From NCBI GenBank assembly GCA_042093455.1, contig JBELEU010000091.1, forward strand, positions 1 to 8,023: a DNA stretch of 8,023 nt, given 5' to 3'. Positions within the stretch are counted from its first letter, which is position 1. Every line of letters starts with the position of its first letter. This stretch comes from GCA-2723085 sp042093455 (GTDB lineage Bacteria; Bacteroidota; Bacteroidia; Flavobacteriales_D; Parvicellaceae). A program made the position numbers and the translations under genes. Shown piece by piece: positions 1-6,960 of this stretch. The notes under the pieces are model-generated. The model was not told where the DNA came from. It saw nothing but the letters and a program-made list of their open reading frames with translations, and ran no database searches.

Positions 1-445
1 CTAAAAACAAACCGATTTGAGGGACAGCTATACATGCAGCATAAATAACTATTGATACCCCAATTATGTGAGGTTCATAGGTTAGTTTTTGATTAGCAAT
101 TGGTTTTTTATTGAAGTTTCCCATGGCCATGGTGGTCATTTTTAACATAGATTGTTTTTTATTTAGTTTACCAGCCAGATATAAGGCTAAAACTACTCCT
201 CCTAATATGAATATCCATGGAGATTTATTGTTTTCAATGTTATTATGAAATATAAAATCTTTTCCCGCTAAATAAGTGAGTGTGCTAATCAATAAATATC
301 TAATCGCTTTTATTGAGTAATCCAAGTTACTATTTGAGTTCAATCCAACAATTAATAATTTAGGTAACCCAACTAGGATTCCCCAAATAATATTAAATAT
401 GATGTAAATTATTCCAATAAAAAATAAATGCTCTATTATCTCCAT
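1..445 (-). CDS. Partial multi-spanning inner-membrane protein of unknown function (N-terminal 148 codons)
   Basis: An open frame starts at an ATG on the minus strand (complement of 443-445), begins MEIIEHLFF and stays open to the left edge, so the C-terminus is outside the window. At least 148 residues are visible. There are about four hydrophobic stretches: residues 7-34, 47-61, 77-92 and 127-148. Short polar or basic loops separate them, including a Lys/Met-rich one (KLNKKQSMLKM, 93-103). No signal peptide distinct from the first membrane segment and no catalytic motif are seen. An in-frame TAA lies seven codons upstream, so this ATG is the only sensible start; the next Met is residue 100. 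No Shine-Dalgarno is present, and a TATATTTG box lies directly before the start. The coding call rests on the long open frame, the membrane-protein composition and the well-placed start. I do not recognise the family. The gene is divergent from the S46 peptidase gene and shows no functional link to it. Confidence 0.75.
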   Translation of the reverse strand, partial: MEIIEHLFFIGIIYIIFNIIWGILVGLPKLLIVGLNSNSNLDYSIKAIRYLLISTLTYLAGKDFIFHNNIENNKSPWIFILGGVVLALYLAGKLNKKQSMLKMTTMAMGNFNKKPIANQKLTYEPHIIGVSIVIYAACIAVPQIGLFL

Positions 446-448
446 GCG

Positions 449-457
449 GCAAATATA
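449..457 (-). promoter_or_regulatory. Possible -7 box (TATATTTGC) of the membrane-protein gene
   Basis: On the minus strand TATATTTGC ends 3 nt before the ATG at 445. It fits the Bacteroidetes primary sigma -7 consensus TAnnTTTG. No TTG is seen at the expected distance upstream (about 19-20 nt), which weakens the call. If it is used, transcription would begin at or within a few bases of the start codon, giving a leaderless or nearly leaderless mRNA. Confidence 0.4.
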
Positions 458-494
458 AAGGAATTAAGTTTAGAGATTTCTTTATTAACATCTG

Positions 495-525
495 CTTGAT
501 ACCATTTTTCAAATAATTATATTCG
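495..525 (+). promoter_or_regulatory. Candidate Bacteroidetes-type promoter for the S46 peptidase gene
   Basis: CTTG at 495-498 serves as a -33 element. It is followed by 19 nt and then TATATTCG (518-525), one mismatch from TAnnTTTG. The predicted transcript start near 530 would leave an untranslated leader of about 20 nt before the ATG at 549. That leader is A-rich (AAATAAAATCAG) and has no Shine-Dalgarno, which is usual in this phylum. The rest of the 446-548 gap holds nothing else that I recognise. Confidence 0.45.
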
Positions 526-548
526 CCCAATATTTAAAATAAAATCAG

Positions 549-2666
549 ATGAAATCTTTTATAACACCAATTCTAATAGTATTATTTTTTATTTCAAATT
601 CTTTTAAAGCACACGAAGGAATGTGGATTCCTTCTTTACTAAAAGCATTGGAAGGAGATATGCAGGCAATGGGGCTCAAGTTGTCAAGTGAAGATATTTA
701 CAGCATAAACAAATCTAGTTTAAAGGACGCTATAGTTCATTTTGGTGGTGGGTGTACAGCAGAAGTGGTAAGTAAAGAAGGTTTAATTTTAACCAACCAT
801 CATTGTGGTTACGGTCAAATTCAGCAGCATAGCTCACCTGGAAATAACCTTTTAAAAGATGGGTTTTGGGCCATGAATAGATCTGAAGAGTTAAAAAACC
901 CAGGTTTAACTGCTACTTTTATTGTTAGAATAGAAAACGTTACTGAAAATGTTCAAAAGGGTGTTTTATCTTCAATGTCTGAAAGTGAGCAAAATGAACT
1001 CATTTCAAAAAATATAAAAACAATTTCTAACAATGCAGTAAAAGGAACTAAATACAAAGCAGATATTAAACCTTTTTTCTACGGCAATGAGTACTACATG
1101 ATTGTTTCTAAAACTTACAATGACGTAAGGTTAGTTGGTGCTCCTCCAAGTTCATTAGGCAAGTTTGGTGGTGATACTGACAATTGGGTTTGGCCACGTC
1201 ACACTTGTGATTTTTCAGTTTTCAGAATATATGCAGATGAAAACAATGAGCCGGCTGAAATTTCTGATGACAATAAACCTTATCAAATTTCTAATCCTTT
1301 AAGTATCGCCTTAAATGGAGTTCAGGAAAATGACTTCACAATGGTTTTTGGTTTTCCTGGAAGAACATCACAATACTTAACTTCAAAAGCGGTCGAAAAT
1401 TACATGAATGTCATTAACCCTGCAAGAATTGAAATGCGAAAAAATAGTTTGCGTCACATTGATGCAGCTATGGATTTATCAGAAGAAACATTTATTAAAT
1501 ACGCTGCAAAACAGTCTCGAATAAGCAATGCTTATAAAAAGTGGATTGGGCAAGATTTAGGGCTTCGTAAAAAAGATGCAATTTCTAAAAAATTAAAATT
1601 GGAGGAAAAGTGGTTGAATCAAAATAAAGAAAACGCAAGTTTACTTGAAAGTATTTTCGAAGTTGAAAAACAAAAAATTAAGTTTGATCAAGCAAATAGC
1701 TTGTTCAAAGAGCTCTGGTATTACGGACCTGAGCTAATTCGATTTAGTTTTGGGTTCAATAAAATCTTGATGGGTGACTTTGAAAAAGAATTAGCTTCAA
1801 AAAAATCCAATTCATCTTCTTTTTACAAAAATTACAGCAAGACAATTGATCAAAGTGTTTTTTCTTCTTTATTACCGATTTATATTAAGCATATGAATGA
1901 TGATTTGACAAGCCCATATTTAAAAAGTTTAATTAAAAAATACAATGGTAACTATTCTGAAATTGCAGAGTATCTGTATCTAAAAAGTTGTTTTACTTCT
2001 CAAGAGAAATTAGACAAATTGCTAAAGGGAAGTGAAAAATCAATAAGAAAAAAAATAGCGAATGACCCATTTTATCTATTATCAAACGATATAATAAGTC
2101 ATTATAGAAATTCAGTTCATCAAGACTACATGAGATTAAATGATTTAACAGACTCTAAAATGAAACAATATGTCAAAAGCTTAATGACTGGTTTCCCTGA
2201 AAAAACATTTTGGGCTGATGCTAATTCTACATTAAGATTAACGTATGGAAAAGTAGAAGGCTCATATCCAAGAGATGGGATGAAATACACTTGGTTTACT
2301 ACAATGGACGGAATAGTAGAAAAATTCAATACAGGAAATGATGATTTTATGATTCCAGAGAGGTTAAAGCAGTTACACAAAGAAAAAAACTATGGAAAAT
2401 ACGGCTCAAATGGTAATTTGAACATTTGTTTTCTAGGTTCAAATCATACAACAGGAGGCAATTCAGGAAGTCCTGCAATCAATGGTGACGGTCTTTTAGT
2501 TGGTATTAATTTTGATCGTAGTTGGGAAAGCACAATGAGTGATGTTCTTTTTGATGAAGAAATTTGCAGAAATATCATGGTAGATATACGTTATGTATTA
2601 TGGGTTATTGATATTTATGCTGGAGCTGGTCACCTTGTTGATGAGATGACGCTTATTGAAAATTAA
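549..2666 (+). CDS. dpp11: S46 family dipeptidyl peptidase, DPP11-type (Asp/Glu-specific)
   Basis: This is a periplasmic serine exopeptidase that removes dipeptides from the N-termini of peptides. A signal peptide is visible (residues 1-21, hydrophobic core ILIVLFFI, likely cut after FKA). The 705-residue length fits the family (about 720). The catalytic triad is readable as His85 (TNHHCGY), Asp221 (WPRHTCDFS) and Ser639 (GGNSGSP). Residues known in Porphyromonas DPP11/DPP7 to anchor the substrate amino terminus are also present at matching spacing: Asn212, Trp213, Arg217, Asn327 and Asp656. Eighteen residues after the catalytic Ser is Arg657 (NFDRSWE). This position is Arg673 in DPP11, where it selects Asp/Glu at P1, and Gly in DPP7. 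I therefore infer DPP11-type acidic specificity. The start is the first ATG, directly before the signal peptide. The family assignment is very secure; the specificity is inferred from one position. The gene is convergent with paaG. Confidence 0.93.
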   Translation: MKSFITPILIVLFFISNSFKAHEGMWIPSLLKALEGDMQAMGLKLSSEDIYSINKSSLKDAIVHFGGGCTAEVVSKEGLILTNHHCGYGQIQQHSSPGNNLLKDGFWAMNRSEELKNPGLTATFIVRIENVTENVQKGVLSSMSESEQNELISKNIKTISNNAVKGTKYKADIKPFFYGNEYYMIVSKTYNDVRLVGAPPSSLGKFGGDTDNWVWPRHTCDFSVFRIYADENNEPAEISDDNKPYQISNPLSIALNGVQENDFTMVFGFPGRTSQYLTSKAVENYMNVINPARIEMRKNSLRHIDAAMDLSEETFIKYAAKQSRISNAYKKWIGQDLGLRKKDAISKKLKLEEKWLNQNKENASLLESIFEVEKQKIKFDQANSLFKELWYYGPELIRFSFGFNKILMGDFEKELASKKSNSSSFYKNYSKTIDQSVFSSLLPIYIKHMNDDLTSPYLKSLIKKYNGNYSEIAEYLYLKSCFTSQEKLDKLLKGSEKSIRKKIANDPFYLLSNDIISHYRNSVHQDYMRLNDLTDSKMKQYVKSLMTGFPEKTFWADANSTLRLTYGKVEGSYPRDGMKYTWFTTMDGIVEKFNTGNDDFMIPERLKQLHKEKNYGKYGSNGNLNICFLGSNHTTGGNSGSPAINGDGLLVGINFDRSWESTMSDVLFDEEICRNIMVDIRYVLWVIDIYAGAGHLVDEMTLIEN

Positions 2667-2677
2667 GCTTTTAATTT
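2660..2677. terminator. AT-only inverted repeat spanning two convergent stop codons
   Basis: AAATTAA (2660-2666), a GCTT loop (2667-2670) and TTAATTT (2671-2677) form a perfect 7-bp inverted repeat. The plus-strand TAA stop of the peptidase lies in the left arm and the minus-strand TAA stop of paaG in the right arm. A pyrimidine-rich stretch follows in the plus direction. The stem has no GC pair, so intrinsic termination would be weak. It may act as a bidirectional 3' end or simply reflect the symmetry of two facing TAA stops in AT-rich DNA. Confidence 0.3.
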
Positions 2678-3465
2678 CCTTTGTATTCGGGTTTTCTTTT
2701 TTCAAAAAAGGCAGTAATCCCTTCTTTGTGGTCGTTACTATCAGCTGCGATTTTTTGATTTTTCTTTTCTAGCTCTAATTGTTGTATCCAATTGTTGCTG
2801 TTGCTTTGATTGAGTAAATCTTTAATTAAAGCAATTGTTTTTGTTGGTTTTTCAGCGATTTTTTTTGCAAAGGAATCAACTACCGTTTCAAATTCATCGT
2901 CAGGAACGCATTTATAAATCATTCCAATTTTCTCAGCTTCTTCAGCACTTATTTTATCTCCTGTAAACATTAATCCGGCAGCTCTTTGCAATCCAATTAA
3001 TTTAGGAAGAAAAAAAGTTCCAGCACTATCAGGTACAAGACCAATATTAACAAATGCTTGAATAAATTTTGCAGATGATTTAGCAAATGTAATGTCGCAA
3101 GCAATTGCGATATTAGCTCCTGCACCGGCAGCAACACCATTTACAGCACAAATCACTGGTTTGGGCATTTCTCGAATGTGTTTTATTATTGGATTGTAAG
3201 TGTGTTCAATTATTTCGTCTATTCCAGGACTGTTTTCTCCAGTTGCTTCTTGCAAGTCTTGTCCCGCACAAAAAGCTCTTCCTTCACCAGATAAAATTAC
3301 TGCTCTTACTTCATCATCTTCTTTGCATTTCTCAAGAGCATCTATTAGTTCATCAGCCATAGCGTAATTGAAACTATTTAAAACATCAGCTCTATTTAAT
3401 GATATCTTAGCTACTTTATTATTTTTGCTGAAGATTATATTATTATAGTTTTGGTTAGTTTTCAT
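2671..3465 (-). CDS. paaG: PaaG: 2-(1,2-epoxy-1,2-dihydrophenyl)acetyl-CoA isomerase (crotonase family)
   Basis: This is a cytosolic enoyl-CoA hydratase/isomerase fold protein of 264 residues, the normal length for PaaG. In phenylacetate catabolism PaaG turns the ring-1,2-epoxide of phenylacetyl-CoA into oxepin-CoA, and it can also shift double bonds later in the pathway. Visible signatures are the CoA-binding and oxyanion-hole segments AFCAGQD (64-70) and NGVAAGAGA (109-117), and the catalytic acid Asp146 in LVPDSAGT. Asp146 is equivalent to the conserved Asp of E. coli PaaG. The segments LNSFN (29-33), YNPII (90-94), PKPVICAVNGVAAGAGA (101-117), SAKF (131-134) and the terminal KRKPEYKGN closely follow remembered PaaG sequence. 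A Glu at the second crotonase acid position, typical of hydratases, is replaced by Gln/Asn-type residues (FIQAFVN, 134-140), which favours an isomerase. It is divergent from paaE across 81 nt. A generic enoyl-CoA hydratase is the less likely alternative. Confidence 0.85.
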   Translation of the reverse strand: MKTNQNYNNIIFSKNNKVAKISLNRADVLNSFNYAMADELIDALEKCKEDDEVRAVILSGEGRAFCAGQDLQEATGENSPGIDEIIEHTYNPIIKHIREMPKPVICAVNGVAAGAGANIAIACDITFAKSSAKFIQAFVNIGLVPDSAGTFFLPKLIGLQRAAGLMFTGDKISAEEAEKIGMIYKCVPDDEFETVVDSFAKKIAEKPTKTIALIKDLLNQSNSNNWIQQLELEKKNQKIAADSNDHKEGITAFFEKRKPEYKGN

Positions 3466-3546
3466 TATATATATTGTTAGTCAATTTAATTTGAATTCAA
3501 AAAAAATAATAATTTTCAAGTATTAAAATAATTTTTATTCAAAACA
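3466..3546. promoter_or_regulatory. Divergent paaG/paaE control region with a 12-bp palindrome
   Basis: This is the 81-nt gap between the two divergent starts and is almost pure A/T. It contains the perfect palindrome TTTGAATTCAAA (3490-3501), placed about 25 nt upstream of paaG and 45 nt upstream of paaE, where a dimeric regulator could control both genes. A weak plus-strand promoter could be TTTG (3490-3493) plus TAATTTTC (3510-3517), but the 16-nt spacing is shorter than usual. No good TAnnTTTG box faces paaG. Neither gene has a Shine-Dalgarno. Confidence 0.3.
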
Positions 3547-4611
3547 ATGAGTCAATTTCATAAGTTAAAAGTAAAAGATATCGTCAATGAAACCAAAGAT
3601 ACTGTTTCAGTTTCTTTTGATCTAAGTTCTGATATTACAAATAAATTTAAATTCAAATCAGGTCAATACCTTACATTAAAATGTGAGGTTAATGGTGAAG
3701 ACTGTAGAAGATCATACTCCATATGTTCCTCTCCAAATAACGATGAGCCACTGACAGTTGCTGTTAAAAAGGTTCCGAACGGAAAGGTCTCTAATTTTAT
3801 CAATAACGATTTATCTGTTGGTGACGAGATAGAAGTAATGGAGCCTCAGGGAAATTTTACAATTGAGAATCAAATTGATCAAGAAAAAAAGTTTGTTGGC
3901 TTTGCTGCTGGTTCAGGAATTACGCCAATGATGTCAATGATAAAGGATGTTTCGAATGAAAACTCTAAATCTAAGTTTCTTTTGTTTTATGGCAATAAGA
4001 CAGAAGAAGATGTAATATTTAAAAATCAATTAGAGAGTTTAGTTTCTGATAGAGTCGAAGTTCATTATCTTTATACACAGCAGCCTTCATCCTCAGAATT
4101 GATGACAGGAAGAATCAATAGTGCCAAAGCTTCAGAGTTGATTAAATCTAAAATGGATTGGCTCAATTCAGATGGTTTCTATATGTGTGGACCAGAACAA
4201 ATGATAGTCGACATCAAGGAAAGTCTCCAATCTTTTGGTGTGGTTGACGATAAAATTAATTACGAATTGTTCACTGTTCCTGTTTTAATGAATAGTGAAA
4301 ATAATTCTGTTACAGTGGATGCAGATTTTGACGGTGAATCAATGGTTACTGTAATTTGCGATGATGAAGAAATTGAATTTGGACTAAACATTGATGGTGA
4401 CACAATATTAGATGCTGCCATGAATGAAGATTTAGATGTTCCTTTCTCTTGTAAAGGTGCAGTTTGTTGTACTTGTAAAGCAAAAGTTGTTGAGGGCAAA
4501 GTCACAATGGATGCAAACTATGCTCTTTCTGAACAAGAAGTAGAAGACGGTTATGTTTTAGCTTGTCAAGCTCATCCTGCAAGTGCAAAAGTTATTGTTG
4601 ATTTCGACTAG
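3547..4611 (+). CDS. paaE: PaaE: 1,2-phenylacetyl-CoA epoxidase reductase subunit
   Basis: This is a cytosolic NAD(P)H-dependent reductase that passes electrons through FAD and a [2Fe-2S] cluster to the di-iron PaaABC(D) oxygenase, which epoxidises phenylacetyl-CoA. The architecture is an N-terminal FNR-type module followed by a C-terminal plant-type ferredoxin. The FAD motif is Arg55-x-Tyr57-Ser58 (RSYSIC). The nucleotide-binding parts are GSGITP (122-127) and YMCGPEQM (212-219). The cluster cysteines are C302, C307, C310 and C340 (C-x4-C-x2-C-x29-C, starting FSCKGAVC). The length, 354 residues, is nearly that of E. coli PaaE (356), and the ends match it closely (SQFHKLKV at the start, KVIVDFD at the end). 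Related two-module reductases such as Hmp-like or other oxygenase reductases are possible, but the FNR-then-ferredoxin order plus a divergent paaG makes PaaE the best call. The oxygenase subunits are not adjacent. Confidence 0.9.
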   Translation: MSQFHKLKVKDIVNETKDTVSVSFDLSSDITNKFKFKSGQYLTLKCEVNGEDCRRSYSICSSPNNDEPLTVAVKKVPNGKVSNFINNDLSVGDEIEVMEPQGNFTIENQIDQEKKFVGFAAGSGITPMMSMIKDVSNENSKSKFLLFYGNKTEEDVIFKNQLESLVSDRVEVHYLYTQQPSSSELMTGRINSAKASELIKSKMDWLNSDGFYMCGPEQMIVDIKESLQSFGVVDDKINYELFTVPVLMNSENNSVTVDADFDGESMVTVICDDEEIEFGLNIDGDTILDAAMNEDLDVPFSCKGAVCCTCKAKVVEGKVTMDANYALSEQEVEDGYVLACQAHPASAKVIVDFD

Positions 4612-4616
4612 ATTTA

Positions 4617-4630
4617 CTTATATTTATAAG
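4617..4630 (+). terminator. Small inverted repeat after paaE
   Basis: CTTATA-TT-TATAAG (4617-4630) begins 5 nt after the paaE stop. The arms are 6 bp, almost all A/T, with a 2-nt loop and no following T-run. It is at best a weak terminator or 3'-end processing element. The 45-nt gap that contains it shows no good promoter, so the downstream protease may be co-transcribed with paaE. Confidence 0.2.
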
Positions 4631-4656
4631 CATTAATAAAACAGTACATAGATTTA

Positions 4657-6954
4657 ATGAAGTTTCACTTCTCCTTTTTTTTACTTTTCTGTCAGCTATT
4701 CTTTTATTGTCAGGTAAGTGATGTTGGTGGCCCTATCTCTATTCATATAAGTAAAAGCTCTAAAGAAATTCAAGATATTCTTTTACCATCTTTTAATTTG
4801 CAACAACGCTTAATTGAAGATGAGAAAGTTAGTTTTGAAAAATCTACACCATTTAGATTTGGGTATGTTCACAAAGTTCATTTTGATTTAGACAATAACG
4901 GAACATGGATTGATGTTAAAACAGGAAGAATTTGGAAAATAAGTTTCAAATCCGAAAATGCACTTAGTATTAATATAATATTTAGTAAGTTTAATTTACC
5001 TACTGGTGCTCATTTACATTTATATAATCAGGATACAAAACATTTTGTTGGTGCCTACACTTCTTTTAATAACAATAAAAACAACAGCTTAGGAACTGAC
5101 CTTGTTAAAGGGGAAAGAGTGGTTGTTGAATTATTTGAACCAATGGAAGCATTGGGTGAAAGTGTATTGGAGATTGGTGAAATTATTCACGGTTACAAAG
5201 ACATAAACAATTGGTATCCAAATAAAGTCAACGAATCTGGAGCATGCAATATGGATGTTATTTGTTCTGATGGTATACCATGGTCCAATGAAAAACGTTC
5301 AGTAGCAAGAATTGTTAACGGAGGCAGTTTATGTACTGGAACACTATTAAACAATACTCTTGAAGACGGAACTCCCTATTTTTTAACTGCAAATCATTGC
5401 GGACCAACATCAATGGGTAATGCAGTTTTTAAATTTAATTACGACAGTCCAACTTGTGGGTCTCAAACTATAGCAAATAGTCAGGTTCCTGTTGGTCCTA
5501 ACCAATCCATAAATGGTTCCACTTTTATATCTTCAAATGCATCCTCTGATTTTGCTTTATTAGAGCTCAATTCAGCACCGCCTGTTAATTATAACGTATA
5601 TTATTCGGGTTGGAGCAATTTAAATGTTGCTGCTCAAACAGGAGTTTCAATTCATCACCCTAATGGAGATGTAAAAAAAATATCATTTGACGATGATCCA
5701 TTGCAGTCGACAACTTACAATGGAACCAATAATAATATGTGGCAAATTGAGACTTGGGAAAGGTCTACAACAACAGAAGGTGGCTCCTCGGGTTCTGGAC
5801 TTTGGGATGAAAATCATTTTTTAGTGGGTCAACTTTATGGAGGGTCAGCTGCATGCGGCAATAATGGAAGTGACGTTTACGGTAAATTTTCGATGTCTTG
5901 GACTGGAAATGGATCAAGTAGCCCAAATTCTAGATTAAAAGATTGGCTTGATCCAAATAACTCGGGTGTGACCCAATTAGGGGGGCTTGGCTCCAATACT
6001 TCAAACTTAAGTAATGATGCTGCTATTACAGCTTTAGATTATCCAAATGGAACTTATTGTAGTTCTTGGGTTCCTGTAGAGTTTGAAGTCAAAAATAACG
6101 GAATAAATACAATTAACTCTCTTGATTACGATGTTTATATTGATGGGGTAATTTATTCTTCAAGTGGTAGTCCGTTTCAATGGTCAGGTAATTTGATATC
6201 AGGTGGAAGTTTGATTATTCCTTTATCTTCTTCAGTCAATGTGATTGATGGCTCTCATACTATTGAAGTCAGAATTACGTATGTCAATGGACAAGTTGAT
6301 TCAGATATAACCAATAATATTAAAGTTGGATCTTTTTCTTCATTTGATAATACTTCACTAGTCAAGTTGAATCTAGATTTTGATTGTTGGGGAAGTGAGA
6401 TATCTTGGGATATCGTTGAAGATCAAACCGGAAATGTATTGTGGTCAAAGCCTCAGGGTTCATATCAAGATATTTCACCAAATGGTTATTCCATTACTGA
6501 AAATGTTTGTTTAAATGATGGGTGTTATGAGTTCATTATTTCAGATTCCTATGGAGATGGAATGAGTGGTTCACAGTACAATGGATGTGATAACAACGGT
6601 AATTACAGCTTATCTGATCAATGGGGGAGTATTGACTTTATAAACATGAGTGCAGTAAATGCTGATTTTGGCAGTCAAGCATTTCATACTTTTTGCATAA
6701 CAAATACCTCATTGAGTGATTTAAAGTCTAGCGCTGCATATATTTATCCTAACCCAGTCAATCAATTTTTAAATATTAATAATTCTAAAGATGGAGCTAA
6801 ACTTTTAATTTATGATATTCATGGAAAGATCGTTTTACATACAAAAGCTTACTTTGGTAAAGTTTATAGTGTTGAAACACTAAGCCCAGGATGTTATTTT
6901 GTTGATCTCTCATACGGAGAGACTGTTGAGCGTTTAAGATTTATTAAAAACTAA
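4657..6954 (+). CDS. Secreted lysyl endopeptidase-like serine protease (S1 family) with T9SS sorting domain
   Basis: This is a predicted extracellular or cell-surface trypsin-fold endopeptidase of 765 residues. A hydrophobic signal sequence occupies about 1-20. A propeptide follows to about 190. The catalytic domain (about 191-447) is laid out like Achromobacter protease I: SGACNMDV near its start, His247 (TANHCG), Asp298 (SSDFALLELN), Ser378 (GGSSGSG) and the closing SRLKDWLDP. Asp406 (GSDVYGKF) matches API Asp225, which sets Lys specificity, so I infer cleavage after Lys. Lys190 just before the mature-like segment suggests self-processing. Next come a CARDB-like beta domain (about 454-560) and a second beta-type domain (about 563-685) with two Cys pairs and a DSYGDGM motif (630-636). 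The last 77 residues are a T9SS type A sorting domain (IYPNPVNQFLNI from 696, IYDIHGKIV, SPGCYFVDL). API His210 is replaced by Tyr394 (GQLYGG). The SDR gene follows after 6 nt. Confidence 0.9.
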   Translation: MKFHFSFFLLFCQLFFYCQVSDVGGPISIHISKSSKEIQDILLPSFNLQQRLIEDEKVSFEKSTPFRFGYVHKVHFDLDNNGTWIDVKTGRIWKISFKSENALSINIIFSKFNLPTGAHLHLYNQDTKHFVGAYTSFNNNKNNSLGTDLVKGERVVVELFEPMEALGESVLEIGEIIHGYKDINNWYPNKVNESGACNMDVICSDGIPWSNEKRSVARIVNGGSLCTGTLLNNTLEDGTPYFLTANHCGPTSMGNAVFKFNYDSPTCGSQTIANSQVPVGPNQSINGSTFISSNASSDFALLELNSAPPVNYNVYYSGWSNLNVAAQTGVSIHHPNGDVKKISFDDDPLQSTTYNGTNNNMWQIETWERSTTTEGGSSGSGLWDENHFLVGQLYGGSAACGNNGSDVYGKFSMSWTGNGSSSPNSRLKDWLDPNNSGVTQLGGLGSNTSNLSNDAAITALDYPNGTYCSSWVPVEFEVKNNGINTINSLDYDVYIDGVIYSSSGSPFQWSGNLISGGSLIIPLSSSVNVIDGSHTIEVRITYVNGQVDSDITNNIKVGSFSSFDNTSLVKLNLDFDCWGSEISWDIVEDQTGNVLWSKPQGSYQDISPNGYSITENVCLNDGCYEFIISDSYGDGMSGSQYNGCDNNGNYSLSDQWGSIDFINMSAVNADFGSQAFHTFCITNTSLSDLKSSAAYIYPNPVNQFLNINNSKDGAKLLIYDIHGKIVLHTKAYFGKVYSVETLSPGCYFVDLSYGETVERLRFIKN

Positions 6955-6960
6955 GCACAA

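Noticed and set aside
120..150. Repeated CCATGG/CCATGGCC-like motifs (CCCATGGCCATGGTGG)
   Set aside because: This is a short local repetition that encodes Thr-Met-Ala-Met in the membrane protein; no larger repeat or second copy pattern surrounds it.
2126..2380. Open frame of 84 codons on the minus strand
   Set aside because: It lies wholly antisense inside the S46 peptidase gene, which has clear family motifs on both sides; the antisense product shows no recognisable features.
4260..4505. Open frame of 81 codons on the minus strand
   Set aside because: It is antisense to the ferredoxin domain of PaaE, and its Ser/Thr-rich product is what the reverse of that region would give.
4649..4656. 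TAGATTTA directly before the protease start as a -7 box
   Set aside because: The final G of TAnnTTTG is missing and no TTG lies at the right distance; in A/T-rich DNA such matches are expected by chance.
4657..4713. Lipoprotein signal (FFYC at residues 15-18) on the protease
   Set aside because: The residues before Cys18 do not make a proper lipobox, and a T9SS C-terminal domain fits export with an ordinary signal peptide.
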